64,000 bases of DNA from Mycetohabitans endofungorum (lineage in GTDB: Bacteria; Pseudomonadota; Gammaproteobacteria; Burkholderiales; Burkholderiaceae). The stretch is taken from positions 1-64,000 of the forward strand of contig NZ_PRDW01000011.1 in assembly GCF_002927045.1 (NCBI RefSeq), read 5' to 3'. Position numbers and translations under genes: made by a program. Below, piece after piece: positions 24,046 through 37,333 of the stretch. The notes below the pieces were generated by a model. It saw nothing but the letters and a program-made list of their open reading frames with translations. It made no database searches and was not told where the DNA came from. The number at the start of each line of letters is the position of its first letter. Position 1 is the stretch's first letter.

Positions 24046-27000
24046 ATGGCTAGCACCACCCTTGGCGTTAAGGTCGACGATCTGCTGCGGACCCGACTCA
24101 AAGAAGCGGCCCTGCGCCTGGAGCGCACGCCGCACTGGCTGGTCAAGCAGGCAATTTTCGCGTACCTGGAGAAAATCGAGCACGGTACGCTGCCCCCCGA
24201 GTTGTCGCTGTCCAATGGGGTGGCTGACGCCGGCGAGTCGGGCATCGAACCGGACGACGGCGCGCCGCACCCGTTCCTGGAATTTGCGCAGAACGTGCAG
24301 CCGCAGTCGGTGCTGCGTGCGGCGATCACCGCGGCCTATCGGCGTCCGGAGTCGGAGTGCGTGCCGTTCCTAATTGGGCAGGCGCAGCTGGCGGTGCCGC
24401 TGGTCAGCGGCGTGCAGGCGCTCGCTACGCGCTTGGTCGAGACGTTGCGCGCCAAGCGTACCGGCGGTGGCGTCGAAGGGTTGATCCATGAGTTCTCGCT
24501 GTCGAGCCAGGAAGGCGTTGCGCTGATGTGCCTGGCCGAGGCGCTGCTGCGGATTCCGGACCGGGCCACGCGCGATGCGCTGATCCGTGACAAGATCAGT
24601 CAGGGCGACTGGAAGTCGCACATCGGCCATGCCCCGTCGCTATTCGTCAACGCCGCGACGTGGGGCCTGATGATCACTGGCAAGCTGGTCGCGACCAACA
24701 GCGAGGCGGGCCTGTCATCGGCACTCACGCGGATAATCGGCAAGGGTGGCGAGCCGTTGATCCGCAAGGGCGTGGACATGGCAATGCGGTTGATGGGCGA
24801 GCAATTCGTCACCGGCGAGACGATTTCCGAGGCGTTGGCGAACAGCCGGAAATACGAGGCGCGCGGCTTCCGCTATTCGTATGACATGCTCGGCGAGGCG
24901 GCAACGACCGAGGAGGATGCTCAGCATTACTACGCATTGTACGAGCAGGCGATCCACGCGATCGGCAAGGCCGCCGGCGGGTGCGGCATCTACGAGGGAC
25001 CGGGGATCTCGATCAAGCTGTCGGCGCTGCATGCGCGATACTCGCGCGCGCAGTACGACCGCGTGATGAGCGAGTTGCGGCCGCGGGTGCGAGCGCTGGC
25101 GCGCTTGGCGCGCCGCTACGACATCGGCCTGAACATCGACGCGGAGGAAGCGGACCGGCTGGAGATCTCGCTGGATCTGCTCGAGGCATTGTGCTTCGAT
25201 CCGGAGCTAGCCGGCTGGAACGGCATCGGCTTTGTCGTGCAAGCGTACCAGAAGCGCTGTCCGTTCGTAATTGACTACTTGATCGATCTGGCTCGCCGCA
25301 GTCGCCATCGCCTGATGGTGCGGCTGGTCAAGGGCGCGTACTGGGACAGCGAGATCAAACGGGCGCAGGTGGACGGACTCGAAGACTACCCCGTGTACAC
25401 CCGCAAGATCTACACCGACGTGTCTTATCTCGCGTGTGCAAAGAAACTGCTGGGCGCGCCCGATGCAGTGTACCCTCAGTTTGCCACGCATAACGCCCAC
25501 ACGTTGTCGGCGATCTACCATGTTGCGGGCCAGAACTATTATCCGGGCCAGTACGAGTTCCAGTGCCTGCACGGGATGGGCGAGCCGCTGTATGAGGAAG
25601 TGACCGGCCGCGACAAGCTCAATCGCCCGTGCCGCGTGTACGCGCCGGTCGGTACCCATGAGACGCTGCTTGCGTATCTGGTGCGTCGGCTGCTGGAGAA
25701 CGGTGCGAACACGTCGTTCGTGAACCGGATTGCCGATGAGTCGGTGCCGCTGGCCGAGCTGGTGGCGGATCCTGTCGACGAGGCATCGCGGATCGTGCCG
25801 CTCGGGGCGCCGCACCCCAAGATCCCGTTGCCGCGCGCGCTGTATGGCAGCGAACGGGTCAACTCAATGGGGCTGGACCTGTCCAATGAGCATCGCCTCG
25901 CGTCGCTGTCCTCGGCATTACTCGCGAGCACCAACGTGATGTGGCATGCCGCGCCGACGCTGCAGCCCGGCGCGGTGATGAGTGGCACGCCGCGTGAGGT
26001 GCGCAACCCCGCCGATCATCGCGACGTGGTCGGCACGGTGGTGAACGCAACGGCCGAGCACGTGCAAGCCGCGCTCGCCAATGCGCTTGCCACCGCGCCG
26101 ATCTGGCAGGCCACGCCCGTGGAGGCACGCGCCGACTGTCTGGCCCGCGCCGCCGACCTGCTCGAAGCGCAGACCCATACGCTGATAGGGCTGATCGTGC
26201 GCGAGGCGGGCAAGTCGTTGCCGAATGCGATTTCTGAGATCCGTGAGGCGATCGATTTCCTGCGCTACTACTCGTCTCAGATCCGCGGCGAGCTTTCAAA
26301 CGACACGCACCGTCCGCTCGGGCCGATCGTCTGTATCAGTCCATGGAACTTCCCGCTGGCGATCTTCATGGGCCAGGTCGCGGCGGCGCTGGCCGCCGGC
26401 AATACGGTGCTGGCAAAACCCGCCGAGCAGACGCCGTTGATCGCCGCGCAGGCGGTACGCATCCTGCACGAGGCCGGCGTTCCAGCTGGCGCCGTGCAAT
26501 TGCTGCCCGGTGACGGGGAGACGGTGGGTGCTGCGCTGGTCGCCGATCCGCGTACCCGTGGCGTGATGTTTACTGGCTCCACTGAGGTCGCACGCTTGCT
26601 CAACCGTACGCTATCCGAACGGCTTGACCCGGACGGTAAGCCGATTGCGCTGATCGCCGAGACCGGCGGCCAGAATGCAATGATCGTCGATTCGTCGGCG
26701 CTGGCCGAGCAGGTCGTCGCGGACGTGCTGCAGTCGGCGTTCGACTCGGCCGGCCAGCGTTGCTCGGCGCTCCGCGTGCTGTGCCTGCAGGAGGACGTGG
26801 CGCAGCGTACGTTGCAGATGCTGACCGGCGCAATGCGTGAATTGTCGATTGGCAGTCCAGATCGTCTGTCCACCGACGTCGGCCCGGTCATCGATGCTGA
26901 AGCTAAGCGCGGCATCGAAGCGCATATTGCGGTGATGCGCGACAAGGGCCGCAAGGTGTTCCAGTTGCCGCTGCCGGACGGCTGTCAGCATGGCACGTTC

Positions 27001-27966
27001 GTGCCGCCGACACTGATTGAGCTTGACAGCATCGACGAGCTGGAGCGCGAGGTGTTCGGGCCGGTGCTGCATGTGGTGCGCTACCGACGCAATGCGCTGG
27101 AATCGCTGCTGGAGGCCATCCGTGCGACCGGCTACGGGCTGACACTGGGGATCCACACGCGGATTGATGAGACGATCGGTCACGTCATCGAACGCGCGCA
27201 TGTGGGCAATATCTATGTGAACCGAAACGTGATCGGCGCGGTGGTTGGTGTGCAGCCGTTCGGCGGAGAAGGGCTCTCGGGCACGGGGCCAAAGGCGGGC
27301 GGACCGCTGACCTTGCAGCGGCTGCTGGCCAAGCGTCCGAACGGCTTACCCGCGTCGCTGGCCAGGTCGCTGACGGAGCAGTCGCCGGCCGGCGGCGGAC
27401 CGGCGGCGCTCACGGCGTTTCGCGACTGGTTGATCGGCGAGCGCGATGCCCAGCTTGCCGCCTGTTGCGACGGCTACCTGAGCCAGGTGCTCGCCGGCGC
27501 CACGGTCGTGCTGCCGGGCCCGACCGGGGAGCGCAACACCTATGCGCTCAGCGCACGTGGCACAGTACTGTGCATCGCGTCGACGGCCAGCGGCGCACGC
27601 GCACAGTTGGCGGCGGTGCTGGCCACCGGCAACCGCGCGCTGTTCATCGGCGCGAGCGGCGAGCAACTGGTCGGTGCGCTGCCTGCCGCGTTGCGCAGCC
27701 ACGCGGCGGTGAGCCGCGACGGCGACCTCGGCCTCGAGTATGATGCCGTGCTGTTCGAGGGCGACAGCGATGTGTTGCAATCGCTGGTACGGCGGATCGC
27801 CGAGCGCGGTGGCCCGATCGTCAGCGTGCAGGGCGTTGCGGCCGGCGCGTTCGACGATGGCACCTTCAGCGACGGCTATGCGCTTGAGCGGCTGTTGACC
27901 GAGCGTTCGGTGAGCGTCAACACGGCCGCCGCGGGCGGTAATACAAGTTTGATGACAATCGGCTGA
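24046..27966 (+). CDS. putA: Trifunctional PutA: repressor, proline dehydrogenase and P5C dehydrogenase
   Basis: A 1306-residue protein that oxidises proline to glutamate in two steps and represses put genes. The N-terminal ribbon-helix-helix domain (TTLGVKVDDLLRTRLKEAA, residues 3-21) marks the DNA-binding type. The FAD proline dehydrogenase barrel shows FRYSYDMLGEAA, RLVKGAYWDSEIKRAQ and YPQFATHNAHT. The NAD aldehyde dehydrogenase domain has ISPWNFPLAIFMGQVAAALA, the Glu motif AETGGQNAM, and the catalytic Cys in SAGQRCSALR. A C-terminal flap domain follows. ATG 24046 after GGAAAGGA replaces the longer frame from 23968. No putP transporter is adjacent. Confidence 0.96.
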   Translation: MASTTLGVKVDDLLRTRLKEAALRLERTPHWLVKQAIFAYLEKIEHGTLPPELSLSNGVADAGESGIEPDDGAPHPFLEFAQNVQPQSVLRAAITAAYRRPESECVPFLIGQAQLAVPLVSGVQALATRLVETLRAKRTGGGVEGLIHEFSLSSQEGVALMCLAEALLRIPDRATRDALIRDKISQGDWKSHIGHAPSLFVNAATWGLMITGKLVATNSEAGLSSALTRIIGKGGEPLIRKGVDMAMRLMGEQFVTGETISEALANSRKYEARGFRYSYDMLGEAATTEEDAQHYYALYEQAIHAIGKAAGGCGIYEGPGISIKLSALHARYSRAQYDRVMSELRPRVRALARLARRYDIGLNIDAEEADRLEISLDLLEALCFDPELAGWNGIGFVVQAYQKRCPFVIDYLIDLARRSRHRLMVRLVKGAYWDSEIKRAQVDGLEDYPVYTRKIYTDVSYLACAKKLLGAPDAVYPQFATHNAHTLSAIYHVAGQNYYPGQYEFQCLHGMGEPLYEEVTGRDKLNRPCRVYAPVGTHETLLAYLVRRLLENGANTSFVNRIADESVPLAELVADPVDEASRIVPLGAPHPKIPLPRALYGSERVNSMGLDLSNEHRLASLSSALLASTNVMWHAAPTLQPGAVMSGTPREVRNPADHRDVVGTVVNATAEHVQAALANALATAPIWQATPVEARADCLARAADLLEAQTHTLIGLIVREAGKSLPNAISEIREAIDFLRYYSSQIRGELSNDTHRPLGPIVCISPWNFPLAIFMGQVAAALAAGNTVLAKPAEQTPLIAAQAVRILHEAGVPAGAVQLLPGDGETVGAALVADPRTRGVMFTGSTEVARLLNRTLSERLDPDGKPIALIAETGGQNAMIVDSSALAEQVVADVLQSAFDSAGQRCSALRVLCLQEDVAQRTLQMLTGAMRELSIGSPDRLSTDVGPVIDAEAKRGIEAHIAVMRDKGRKVFQLPLPDGCQHGTFVPPTLIELDSIDELEREVFGPVLHVVRYRRNALESLLEAIRATGYGLTLGIHTRIDETIGHVIERAHVGNIYVNRNVIGAVVGVQPFGGEGLSGTGPKAGGPLTLQRLLAKRPNGLPASLARSLTEQSPAGGGPAALTAFRDWLIGERDAQLAACCDGYLSQVLAGATVVLPGPTGERNTYALSARGTVLCIASTASGARAQLAAVLATGNRALFIGASGEQLVGALPAALRSHAAVSRDGDLGLEYDAVLFEGDSDVLQSLVRRIAERGGPIVSVQGVAAGAFDDGTFSDGYALERLLTERSVSVNTAAAGGNTSLMTIG

Positions 27967-28056
27967 ACACCACTTGGTCGCTTGGCACGAAGCGAGGCGG
28001 GGCACGGCGGCCCCCCGGGCGACGCCTCACCCTTAAAGCCAAAAGGAGATGTCTCG

Positions 28057-29208
28057 ATGGAACACACGATGAAAAAGCTGACAGGCGCGACGTTGTTCGC
28101 CGCCTTGTCGGTCACGGGGAGCGTAGCGCACGCGCAGCAGGCAGAGCAGGTGAAGGTGGGCTTTGCCGCACCGATGACCGGCGCCCAGGCGCACTATGGT
28201 AAGGACATGCAGAACGGCATTGTGCTTGCGATCGAGGACTTCAACGCGACCAAGCCGGTGATCGGCGGCAAGCCGGTGCAAATCGTGCTGGACACCGGCG
28301 ATGACCAGGCTGACCCGCGTACCGGCACGACCGTTGCGCAAAAGCTCGTCGACGACGGTATCAAGGGCATGCTCGGCCATTTCAACTCGGGGACAACGAT
28401 TCCGGCATCGCGCATCTATGCGAACGCCGGGATTGCGCAGATTGCGATGGCAACCGCGCCGGAATACACGCAGCAGGGCTACAAAACGACGTTCCGGATG
28501 ATGACCTCCGACACGCAGCAAGGCTCGGTGGCCGGCACGTTCGCGGTGAAGGCGCTGAAACTGAAGAAGGTTGTGATCATCGACGACCGGACCGCGTACG
28601 GCCAGGGCCTAGCCGATCAGTTTGAGAAGGCCGCGAAAGCCTCGGGCGCGAAGATTCTTGACCGCGAGTACACGAACGATAAAGCGGTCGACTTCAAGGC
28701 GATCCTGACCAAGGTGAAATCGATGACACCGGATCTGGTCTACTACGGCGGCGCAGACGCGCAGGCCGGCCCGATGGTCAAGCAAATGAAGGCGTTGGGC
28801 ATCAAGGCGCCGCTGATGGCCGGCGAAATGGTCAAGACCGACACATTTCTGAAGATTGCGGGCGACGCGGCCAACGGCACGATCGCGTCGCTGGCGGGGC
28901 TGCCGCTGGGAGAAATGCCGGGTGGCAAGGACTACGTCGCGAAGTACAAGAAGCGTTTCGGCGAAGAGGTGCAGACCTACTCGCCGTATGCGTACGATGG
29001 CGCGATGGCCATGTTCGACGCGATGAGGAAGGCCAACTCGACCGATCCGGCGAAGTACCTGCCGGCGCTGGCGAGGACCGATATGTCAGGCGTCACAGCC
29101 AAGCACGTCGCGTATGACGCGAAGGGCGACCTGAAGAACGGGGGCATCACGCTGTACAAGGTCGTCAACGGTCAATGGACCACGCTGCAAAGCGTAGGCG
29201 GTAAGTAA
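28057..29208 (+). CDS. Branched-chain amino-acid ABC transporter substrate-binding protein (LivK-like)
   Basis: A 383-residue periplasmic binding protein of the Leu/Ile/Val family. The Sec signal peptide (KKLTGATLFAALSVTGSVAH) is cut near AHA-QQ. The mature part opens with VKVGFAAPMTGAQAHYGKDM, and the two type I lobes are complete (GHFNSGTTIPAS, PDLVYYGGADAQAGPM). AAGGAG lies 9 bases before ATG 28057. An alternative start at 28069 gives the same signal. No permease or ATPase gene adjoins it, and the only liv permease/ATPase set in the window (1288-3444) is dead. It may therefore depend on components elsewhere or be functionally orphaned. Confidence 0.9.
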   Translation: MEHTMKKLTGATLFAALSVTGSVAHAQQAEQVKVGFAAPMTGAQAHYGKDMQNGIVLAIEDFNATKPVIGGKPVQIVLDTGDDQADPRTGTTVAQKLVDDGIKGMLGHFNSGTTIPASRIYANAGIAQIAMATAPEYTQQGYKTTFRMMTSDTQQGSVAGTFAVKALKLKKVVIIDDRTAYGQGLADQFEKAAKASGAKILDREYTNDKAVDFKAILTKVKSMTPDLVYYGGADAQAGPMVKQMKALGIKAPLMAGEMVKTDTFLKIAGDAANGTIASLAGLPLGEMPGGKDYVAKYKKRFGEEVQTYSPYAYDGAMAMFDAMRKANSTDPAKYLPALARTDMSGVTAKHVAYDAKGDLKNGGITLYKVVNGQWTTLQSVGGK

Positions 29209-29270
29209 GTCGCAGCTGAGCGTCCGTGCGTGGACGACACGGGCGGGCGGGTCGAACGGCAGCGTGAATG

Positions 29271-29298
29271 GACGAGCCCCCGAGTGGGGCTCGTCGCT
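29271..29298. terminator. Terminator hairpin between the LivK-like gene and sdaA
   Basis: A 10-bp GC-rich stem (29271-29280 with 29286-29295) follows the binding-protein gene. The T-tract is short (GCTTT). It lies in the convergent gap before sdaA. Confidence 0.6.
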
Positions 29299-29422
29299 TT
29301 GGTGCAGCCGGATGGCGCACGGGCTGATACCGCCACGCGTTGGTGGGCATGCACGGGGCGGCTTGCCGCTTCCACGCCGCCGGCCACGCAACGCAAGCTT
29401 ACTCGCTTATCCGCGTACCCTG

Positions 29423-30811
29423 TCAGCACTCGACGATGTTCACGGCGAGACCGCCGCGGGACGTCTCCTTGTATTTCGTTTTCATGTCGGCGCCGGTCTC
29501 GCGCATCGTCTTGATCACTGAATCGAGCGACACGTAATGCGAGCCGTCGCCGCGCAGCGCCATCCGCGCGGCATTGACGGCCTTGACCGAAGCCATCGCG
29601 TTGCGCTCGATACAGGGGATTTGCACCATGCCGCCCACCGGATCGCAGGTCAACCCCAGGTTGTGCTCCATGCCGATCTCTGCTGCATTCTCCACTTGCG
29701 CGGGCGTGGCCCCCATGACCGCGGTCAGCGCGCCGGCCGCCATCGAGCAGGCGACCCCGACCTCGCCCTGGCAACCGACCTCGGCGCCGGAGATTGATGC
29801 ATTGAGCTTGTACAGGATGCCGATCGCACCGGCGGTCAACAGGAAATCGATGACGCCCGCGTCGTTTGCGCCAGGCACAAAGCGCGTGTAGTAATGCAGC
29901 ACGGCTGGGATGATCCCGGCTGCGCCGTTCGTTGGCGCTGTCACCACGCGGGCCCCGGCTGCGTTTTCCTCGTTGACCGCGATCGCGTACAAATTGATCC
30001 AATCCACCATCGACAGCGGATCGCGCAATACCATCTCGGGCTTGCCCGACAGGTCGCGATACAACTGCGGCGCCCGCCGGCGCACCTGGAACGGGCCCGG
30101 CAGGTTGCCGTCTGCCGCAGGGTTGCCGATGCCGCAACCGCGCGCGACGCATGATTGCATCGCGTCCCAAATCTGCAGCAGATCAGCACGGATCGCGTCG
30201 TCGCTGCGCCATACCCGCTCGTTCTCGAACATCAGTTGCGCGATGGTGCGCCCGGTCTGCGTACATCGCTGCAACAGCTCGCTGCCGGTCGAGAACGGGT
30301 GCGGCAGCTGCTCGTGCGCATTGAGCACGCGTGTGTTGGACGCACCGGCCGTGACCACGAAGCCGCCTCCCACGGACAGATAGGTCGACTCGCGCAGCAC
30401 GCTGCCGTCGGCATCGAGCGCCCGTAGCTTCAAGCCGTTCGGATGCTCGGGTAACGCCTGTCGATAGAACACGATGTGCTCCTTCGGCAGGAACGGGATT
30501 GGGTGCGTGCCAAGCAGTGCCAGAGTGCGCGACGAGGTGACGTGCTCGAGCTTGTCCGCGATCGTCTCGGCCTGCACGGTGTCCGGCGCCTCGCCAAGCA
30601 GGCCGAGCATGACGCCACGGTCGGTGCCATGGCCCTTGCCGGTCGCACCGAGCGAGCCATACAACTCGACCTTGACCGATGCGGTGGCCGGCAGCAATTG
30701 GTCGCGCTGCAGGCCTTGTGCGAACAGTAGTGCGGCGCGCATCGGGCCGACCGTGTGCGAGCTCGACGGGCCAATGCCAATCTTGAACAAATCGAATACG
30801 CTGACGGCCAT
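29423..30811 (-). CDS. sdaA: L-serine ammonia-lyase, iron-sulfur type
   Basis: A 462-residue single-chain L-serine dehydratase that converts serine to pyruvate and ammonia with a [4Fe-4S] cluster. The N-terminal serine-binding motif [14 protein letters not shown] is near residue 16. The cluster-cysteine region is recognisable in [16 protein letters not shown] and [23 protein letters not shown] at 30811 is chosen over the longer frame because [19 protein letters not shown] is the family start. It lies on the same strand as gcvTHP, whose glycine breakdown feeds serine through one-carbon units. Confidence 0.95.
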   Translation of the reverse strand: MAVSVFDLFKIGIGPSSSHTVGPMRAALLFAQGLQRDQLLPATASVKVELYGSLGATGKGHGTDRGVMLGLLGEAPDTVQAETIADKLEHVTSSRTLALLGTHPIPFLPKEHIVFYRQALPEHPNGLKLRALDADGSVLRESTYLSVGGGFVVTAGASNTRVLNAHEQLPHPFSTGSELLQRCTQTGRTIAQLMFENERVWRSDDAIRADLLQIWDAMQSCVARGCGIGNPAADGNLPGPFQVRRRAPQLYRDLSGKPEMVLRDPLSMVDWINLYAIAVNEENAAGARVVTAPTNGAAGIIPAVLHYYTRFVPGANDAGVIDFLLTAGAIGILYKLNASISGAEVGCQGEVGVACSMAAGALTAVMGATPAQVENAAEIGMEHNLGLTCDPVGGMVQIPCIERNAMASVKAVNAARMALRGDGSHYVSLDSVIKTMRETGADMKTKYKETSRGGLAVNIVEC

Positions 30812-30827
30812 GGCGACTCCAGAAGTG

Positions 30828-31718
30828 TCACGCCACACCCGTGGCCGGACCAGCGGGGCAGGCGGTTGCAATGTCGATGTTGCGCTCGCGCAGCCAGTTG
30901 CGGTTGTGCCGGCGCGCGGCCAGCGCGGCCATCACCAACGGCTGCAAATCATAGGTCGCGTAGTGCAGCGCGTCGCGCTCGCCAAAATCCCGTGTTGTGC
31001 CATCCGGGGCAATGTTTGTGCCGATCTGTTCGACGAACAACCGCTGCGCGGCATCGATTAACTTGCGATCATCCAGCGTGAACGCGGCCATCGCGATCAG
31101 CTTGACGCGATGGCTCTGCCAGTTGTTCGCGAACGTATGCCGGAGTGGCCGAGGCTGGCTGTCGATGCGCTCGACATAGCCGCGCGCCAGTTTGCGCAGG
31201 AACGCGATCGTCGCGTTGCGCGTTTTGGCCGGCAGTGCGCTGGCGGTCAGGTCGTACGCGAGAATCAAGCCATCGAGCTTCGTCTCGTCGATCGGATTGA
31301 AACTTGGCTGGTAAGTCGTGACCCACGCGTCGAGCAAGCGTGCGACATAACGCAGGAAGCGCTCGTCGCCGGTTGCGCGCCACGCGAGCGCGGCGTTGCG
31401 CATCAGCTTGAAATCCTTTTGCGCGTCGACACTTTGATCGTAAATGCCCTGGTGGGGCAGCGTGCCTTCGGTATGCAATCGATCCACCGCTCGCGGCGCG
31501 TTGTTGAGCCCCACGCAGGTCTGTTGCACTAGCGCACGCACCCCGGGGTCGGCATGAGTGCGCTCGCTGCTCTGCAGCGCTGGCGCCGCGCAAAAGTTTA
31601 TCGCTGCGCGCACCGACACCGCGCAGAGTAGGCCCAGCAGGCCCGCCATCGCGACGAGCGCGATCGTGGCGCGTGCGGCGGCACGGCGGCGTGTTGGATC
31701 GGATCGGAACGCGTCCAC
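30828..31718 (-). CDS. Alginate-lyase-family exported protein, probably C-terminally truncated
   Basis: A 296-residue protein with an N-terminal membrane or signal segment ([21 protein letters not shown]) and an alpha-helical alginate-lyase-type domain. The family pattern is visible in [20 protein letters not shown], then [25 protein letters not shown] and [20 protein letters not shown]. The last 20 or so residues ([18 protein letters not shown]) do not look like the family, and the protein ends about 80 residues earlier than I would expect. This suggests a deletion or frameshift at the 3' end, next to sdaA (16 bp away). Substrate unknown; activity doubtful. Confidence 0.6.
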   Translation of the reverse strand: MDAFRSDPTRRRAAARATIALVAMAGLLGLLCAVSVRAAINFCAAPALQSSERTHADPGVRALVQQTCVGLNNAPRAVDRLHTEGTLPHQGIYDQSVDAQKDFKLMRNAALAWRATGDERFLRYVARLLDAWVTTYQPSFNPIDETKLDGLILAYDLTASALPAKTRNATIAFLRKLARGYVERIDSQPRPLRHTFANNWQSHRVKLIAMAAFTLDDRKLIDAAQRLFVEQIGTNIAPDGTTRDFGERDALHYATYDLQPLVMAALAARRHNRNWLRERNIDIATACPAGPATGVA

Positions 31719-32004
31719 TATTCAGGGCTCCGCTCTCTGGGCTGTGGTCGGATCGAGATGTTAGCCTTTCTTCGCGGATGGCTCACGCAAACGATGCGGT
31801 TCCGTGCGCTGAACCGTGCCGATTCTCGGTCGCGACGGCGCCGCGTGCAAGGCCCATGTGTTCGTGAAGCAACTGGACGAGTGAACAGCCCGTGCGGGAA
31901 CATGAGCGACGCATGCGTGGGTTGATCTGCAACGCACGCAAGCCTCTCTGTCGCGTTGGGCCGAAAACGTGGGGTTCGTTCGGCGCTAACGTGACAGTGT
32001 CGCG

Positions 32005-35007
<3,003 letters not shown>

Positions 35008-35071
35008 ATCGAAATCCTGTCGGCCCACACCGCCGCGACGCGCGGGGCCGGCGTGGACCCGTTGGGGTCAA

Positions 35072-35452
35072 TCAGGCGCCGATCGCCTGGCCGTACGCGG
35101 CCGCGTCGAGCAGTTGGTCCATCGCAGCGGTATCCGCGGGCTTGATACGGAACAACCAGGACTCGTACGGCGCGCCGTTGACCTGGTCCGGCGCGCTGGT
35201 CAGCGCGTCATTGGACTCGACGATCTCGCCAGCAACCGGCGCATAGATGTCGGAGGCCGCTTTGACTGACTCGATTACTGCAATCACGTCGCCGGCCTCG
35301 ACCTGCTTGCCGGCTTCCGGAAGTTCAAGGAACACGACGTCGCCCAGCGCTTCTTGTGCGTGGTCGGTGATGCCGATGGTCAGCGTGCCGTCGTCTTCCT
35401 TGCGAATCCACTCATGGGATTCGGTGTATTTGAGTTCGGCCGGGATGGTCAT
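35072..35452 (-). CDS. gcvH: Glycine cleavage system H protein
   Basis: A 126-residue lipoyl carrier of the glycine cleavage complex. The lipoylated lysine is in [23 protein letters not shown] stands 8 bases before the start codon. It lies between gcvT and gcvP in the T-H-P order, with a 90-bp gap to gcvT. Confidence 0.97.
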   Translation of the reverse strand: MTIPAELKYTESHEWIRKEDDGTLTIGITDHAQEALGDVVFLELPEAGKQVEAGDVIAVIESVKAASDIYAPVAGEIVESNDALTSAPDQVNGAPYESWLFRIKPADTAAMDQLLDAAAYGQAIGA

Positions 35453-35542
35453 GGATGACTCCTGATATCGTTGAGGTCGTGAATCGGTGTGCTCGGCGCG
35501 GGCGGACCGTGCTCGGCGCGCGGCGGTGGCGGCGCGCCGCCG

Positions 35543-36661
35543 TCAGACGAGCGGCTTACCGTGGCGCACGAACGGCAGTTTAACCACCCGCGCGGGCAAC
35601 GCCTTATCGCGGATCACAACCTGTACTGTATCGCCGGCCGACACAGCCGTCGGCACGCGCGCCAATGCGATGGATTGCTGCAACGATGGCGAGAACGTGC
35701 CACTGGTGACCTCGCCGTCGCCGTGCGCAGTGAGCACCTTCTGGTGCGCACGCAGAATGCCAGCCGGCTTGCCCTGCGGATCCTTGTCCAGCACCAAGCC
35801 CACGAACGCCGCGCGCTGACCTTGCGCGCGCAACGCCGCGCTGCCGACGAAATCCCGCTCGCCTGACAAATCGACGGTCCACGCGAGGCCGGCGTCAAGC
35901 GGCGACACGTTTTCGTCCATGTCCTGCCCGTACAGATTCATGCCGGCCTCCAGCCGCAGCGTATCGCGCGCGCCCAGGCCGCATGGCTTGACGCCCTGCG
36001 CGGCCAGCGCCTGCCATAACGCTTGCACGTGTGCAGCTTCGACAATAAGCTCGAAACCATCCTCGCCGGTATAGCCGGTGCGGGCGACCATCAGTGCACC
36101 GAACGGTGTGCCGTCCACGCGCGTGGCGTTAAAGGGCTTGAGCGCTTCACCCGGCTGTTGCACCGTCGGCACGGCCTGCCCGACCTTCAACCGCGCATGC
36201 GGGCCTTGCACGGCGAGGATCGCCAGGTCCCGGCGCGGCGTCAGCGTGACGCCGAAGCTGCCTTCCGCATTGAGTTGGCCAAGCCAGCCGATGTCCTTGT
36301 CCGCGGTACCGGCGTTGACCACAGCGCGGAATGTATCGTCGGCGAAGTAGTACACGATTAGATCGTCGACTACCCCGCCGCTCGCGTTTAGCATGCACGA
36401 GTACAGTGCCCGGCCCGGTGTTTGCAGCTTGTCAACATTGTTGGCCAATGTCATGCGCAGGAACGCCCGTGCGCCAGCGCCGGCGATATCCACGACGCAC
36501 ATGTGCGACACGTCGAACATACCGGCGTCACTACGCACCGCGCGGTGCTCGTCAATCTGCGAGCCATAGTTCACCGGCATATCCCAGCCGCCGAAGTCGA
36601 CCATGCGTGCATGAAGCGCACGATGGACCGCGTTGAGCGGGGTGATCTTGAATTGTGTCAT
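35543..36661 (-). CDS. gcvT: Aminomethyltransferase (glycine cleavage T protein)
   Basis: A 372-residue tetrahydrofolate-dependent enzyme that releases ammonia from the GcvH-bound intermediate and forms 5,10-methylene-THF. The start [20 protein letters not shown] and the folate-binding region with [11 protein letters not shown] are typical. ATG 36661 is used because the upstream part of the longer frame is riboswitch leader. The gcvTHP operon is controlled by the glycine riboswitch at 36729-37024. Confidence 0.96.
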   Translation of the reverse strand: MTQFKITPLNAVHRALHARMVDFGGWDMPVNYGSQIDEHRAVRSDAGMFDVSHMCVVDIAGAGARAFLRMTLANNVDKLQTPGRALYSCMLNASGGVVDDLIVYYFADDTFRAVVNAGTADKDIGWLGQLNAEGSFGVTLTPRRDLAILAVQGPHARLKVGQAVPTVQQPGEALKPFNATRVDGTPFGALMVARTGYTGEDGFELIVEAAHVQALWQALAAQGVKPCGLGARDTLRLEAGMNLYGQDMDENVSPLDAGLAWTVDLSGERDFVGSAALRAQGQRAAFVGLVLDKDPQGKPAGILRAHQKVLTAHGDGEVTSGTFSPSLQQSIALARVPTAVSAGDTVQVVIRDKALPARVVKLPFVRHGKPLV

Positions 36662-36728
36662 GAAAGCTCTCAGTAGCGCGAACACAAAAAGGCGCACGAG
36701 CATCCGGGCGGCGGTGGATGCATGCGTG

Positions 36729-37024
36729 CCCCCTCTGTCCTCGGTACCTGAGAGATTGCGCCGCGCGGCTTGCCTGCCACGCATCGGCGCGCGCCCCTTC
36801 GGTGGGTAGCCTGCGCCGCTGCGTTTACACGCGCACGGCTGCTACTACCGCTCTCCAGAGTGCGGCGCCGACCGGTTGGCGCACACGTGCCAACGGGCGG
36901 CGTGGCGCGCGACAACGAGTCGGCAGTCCGGCGCGCACGGTCCTTTTGCCTGAGAGTTTGTGGGTTGCCCCTTCGGCGGCACCGGCTTGCGATTCGTCGC
37001 ATGAAACCGGCGCGCTCTCCCGGC
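36729..37024 (-). promoter_or_regulatory. Tandem glycine riboswitch upstream of gcvTHP
   Basis: Read on the minus strand, two glycine aptamers appear in series. Aptamer 1 (about 37024-36937) begins GGGAGAGCGCG, has the core CGCCGAAGGGGCAACCC, and closes with AACTCTCAGGCAAAAGGACC. Aptamer 2 (about 36862-36729) begins CTGGAGAGCGG, has the core CACCGAAGGGGCG, and closes with AATCTCTCAGGTACCGAGGA. Such tandem sensors switch on glycine catabolism when glycine is plentiful. The roughly 70-nt spacer between the aptamers is long compared with common examples. No separate terminator was resolved; control may act at the gcvT start. Confidence 0.9.
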
Positions 37025-37333
37025 GCGCGTGGCGATTGTGCGCGCCGCGCGCCGCTGTGTCAATCGGCTCGCGCGAGCGACATCGGCTCGCGCGTGCGGC
37101 ATGCGGGTCCGCGCCGGTCCGGATCGGGACGCGCCAGTCATGGTGGCCGACGGCGGAGAACCCGCACGGGTTTTCATTGTGCGAAGTCCAGGAGCCGTCC
37201 GGTTGCCGCGCTTTCACGCGCCTTTTCGATGATCGCCAGGCCGTCGGCCGCATCACGGGCACTGACTGGCAGGCGCGGACCAGCGGCACATGGGTGTCGT
37301 TGGGCGTGGCCGTGCTGCGCGACGTGACGGTAT
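37025..37333. other. Gap between rep and the gcv leader
   Basis: About 310 bases. The gcv promoter should lie at its right-reading minus-strand end, but no confident -35/-10 pair was found in this GC-rich stretch. No gene is seen. Confidence 0.35.
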
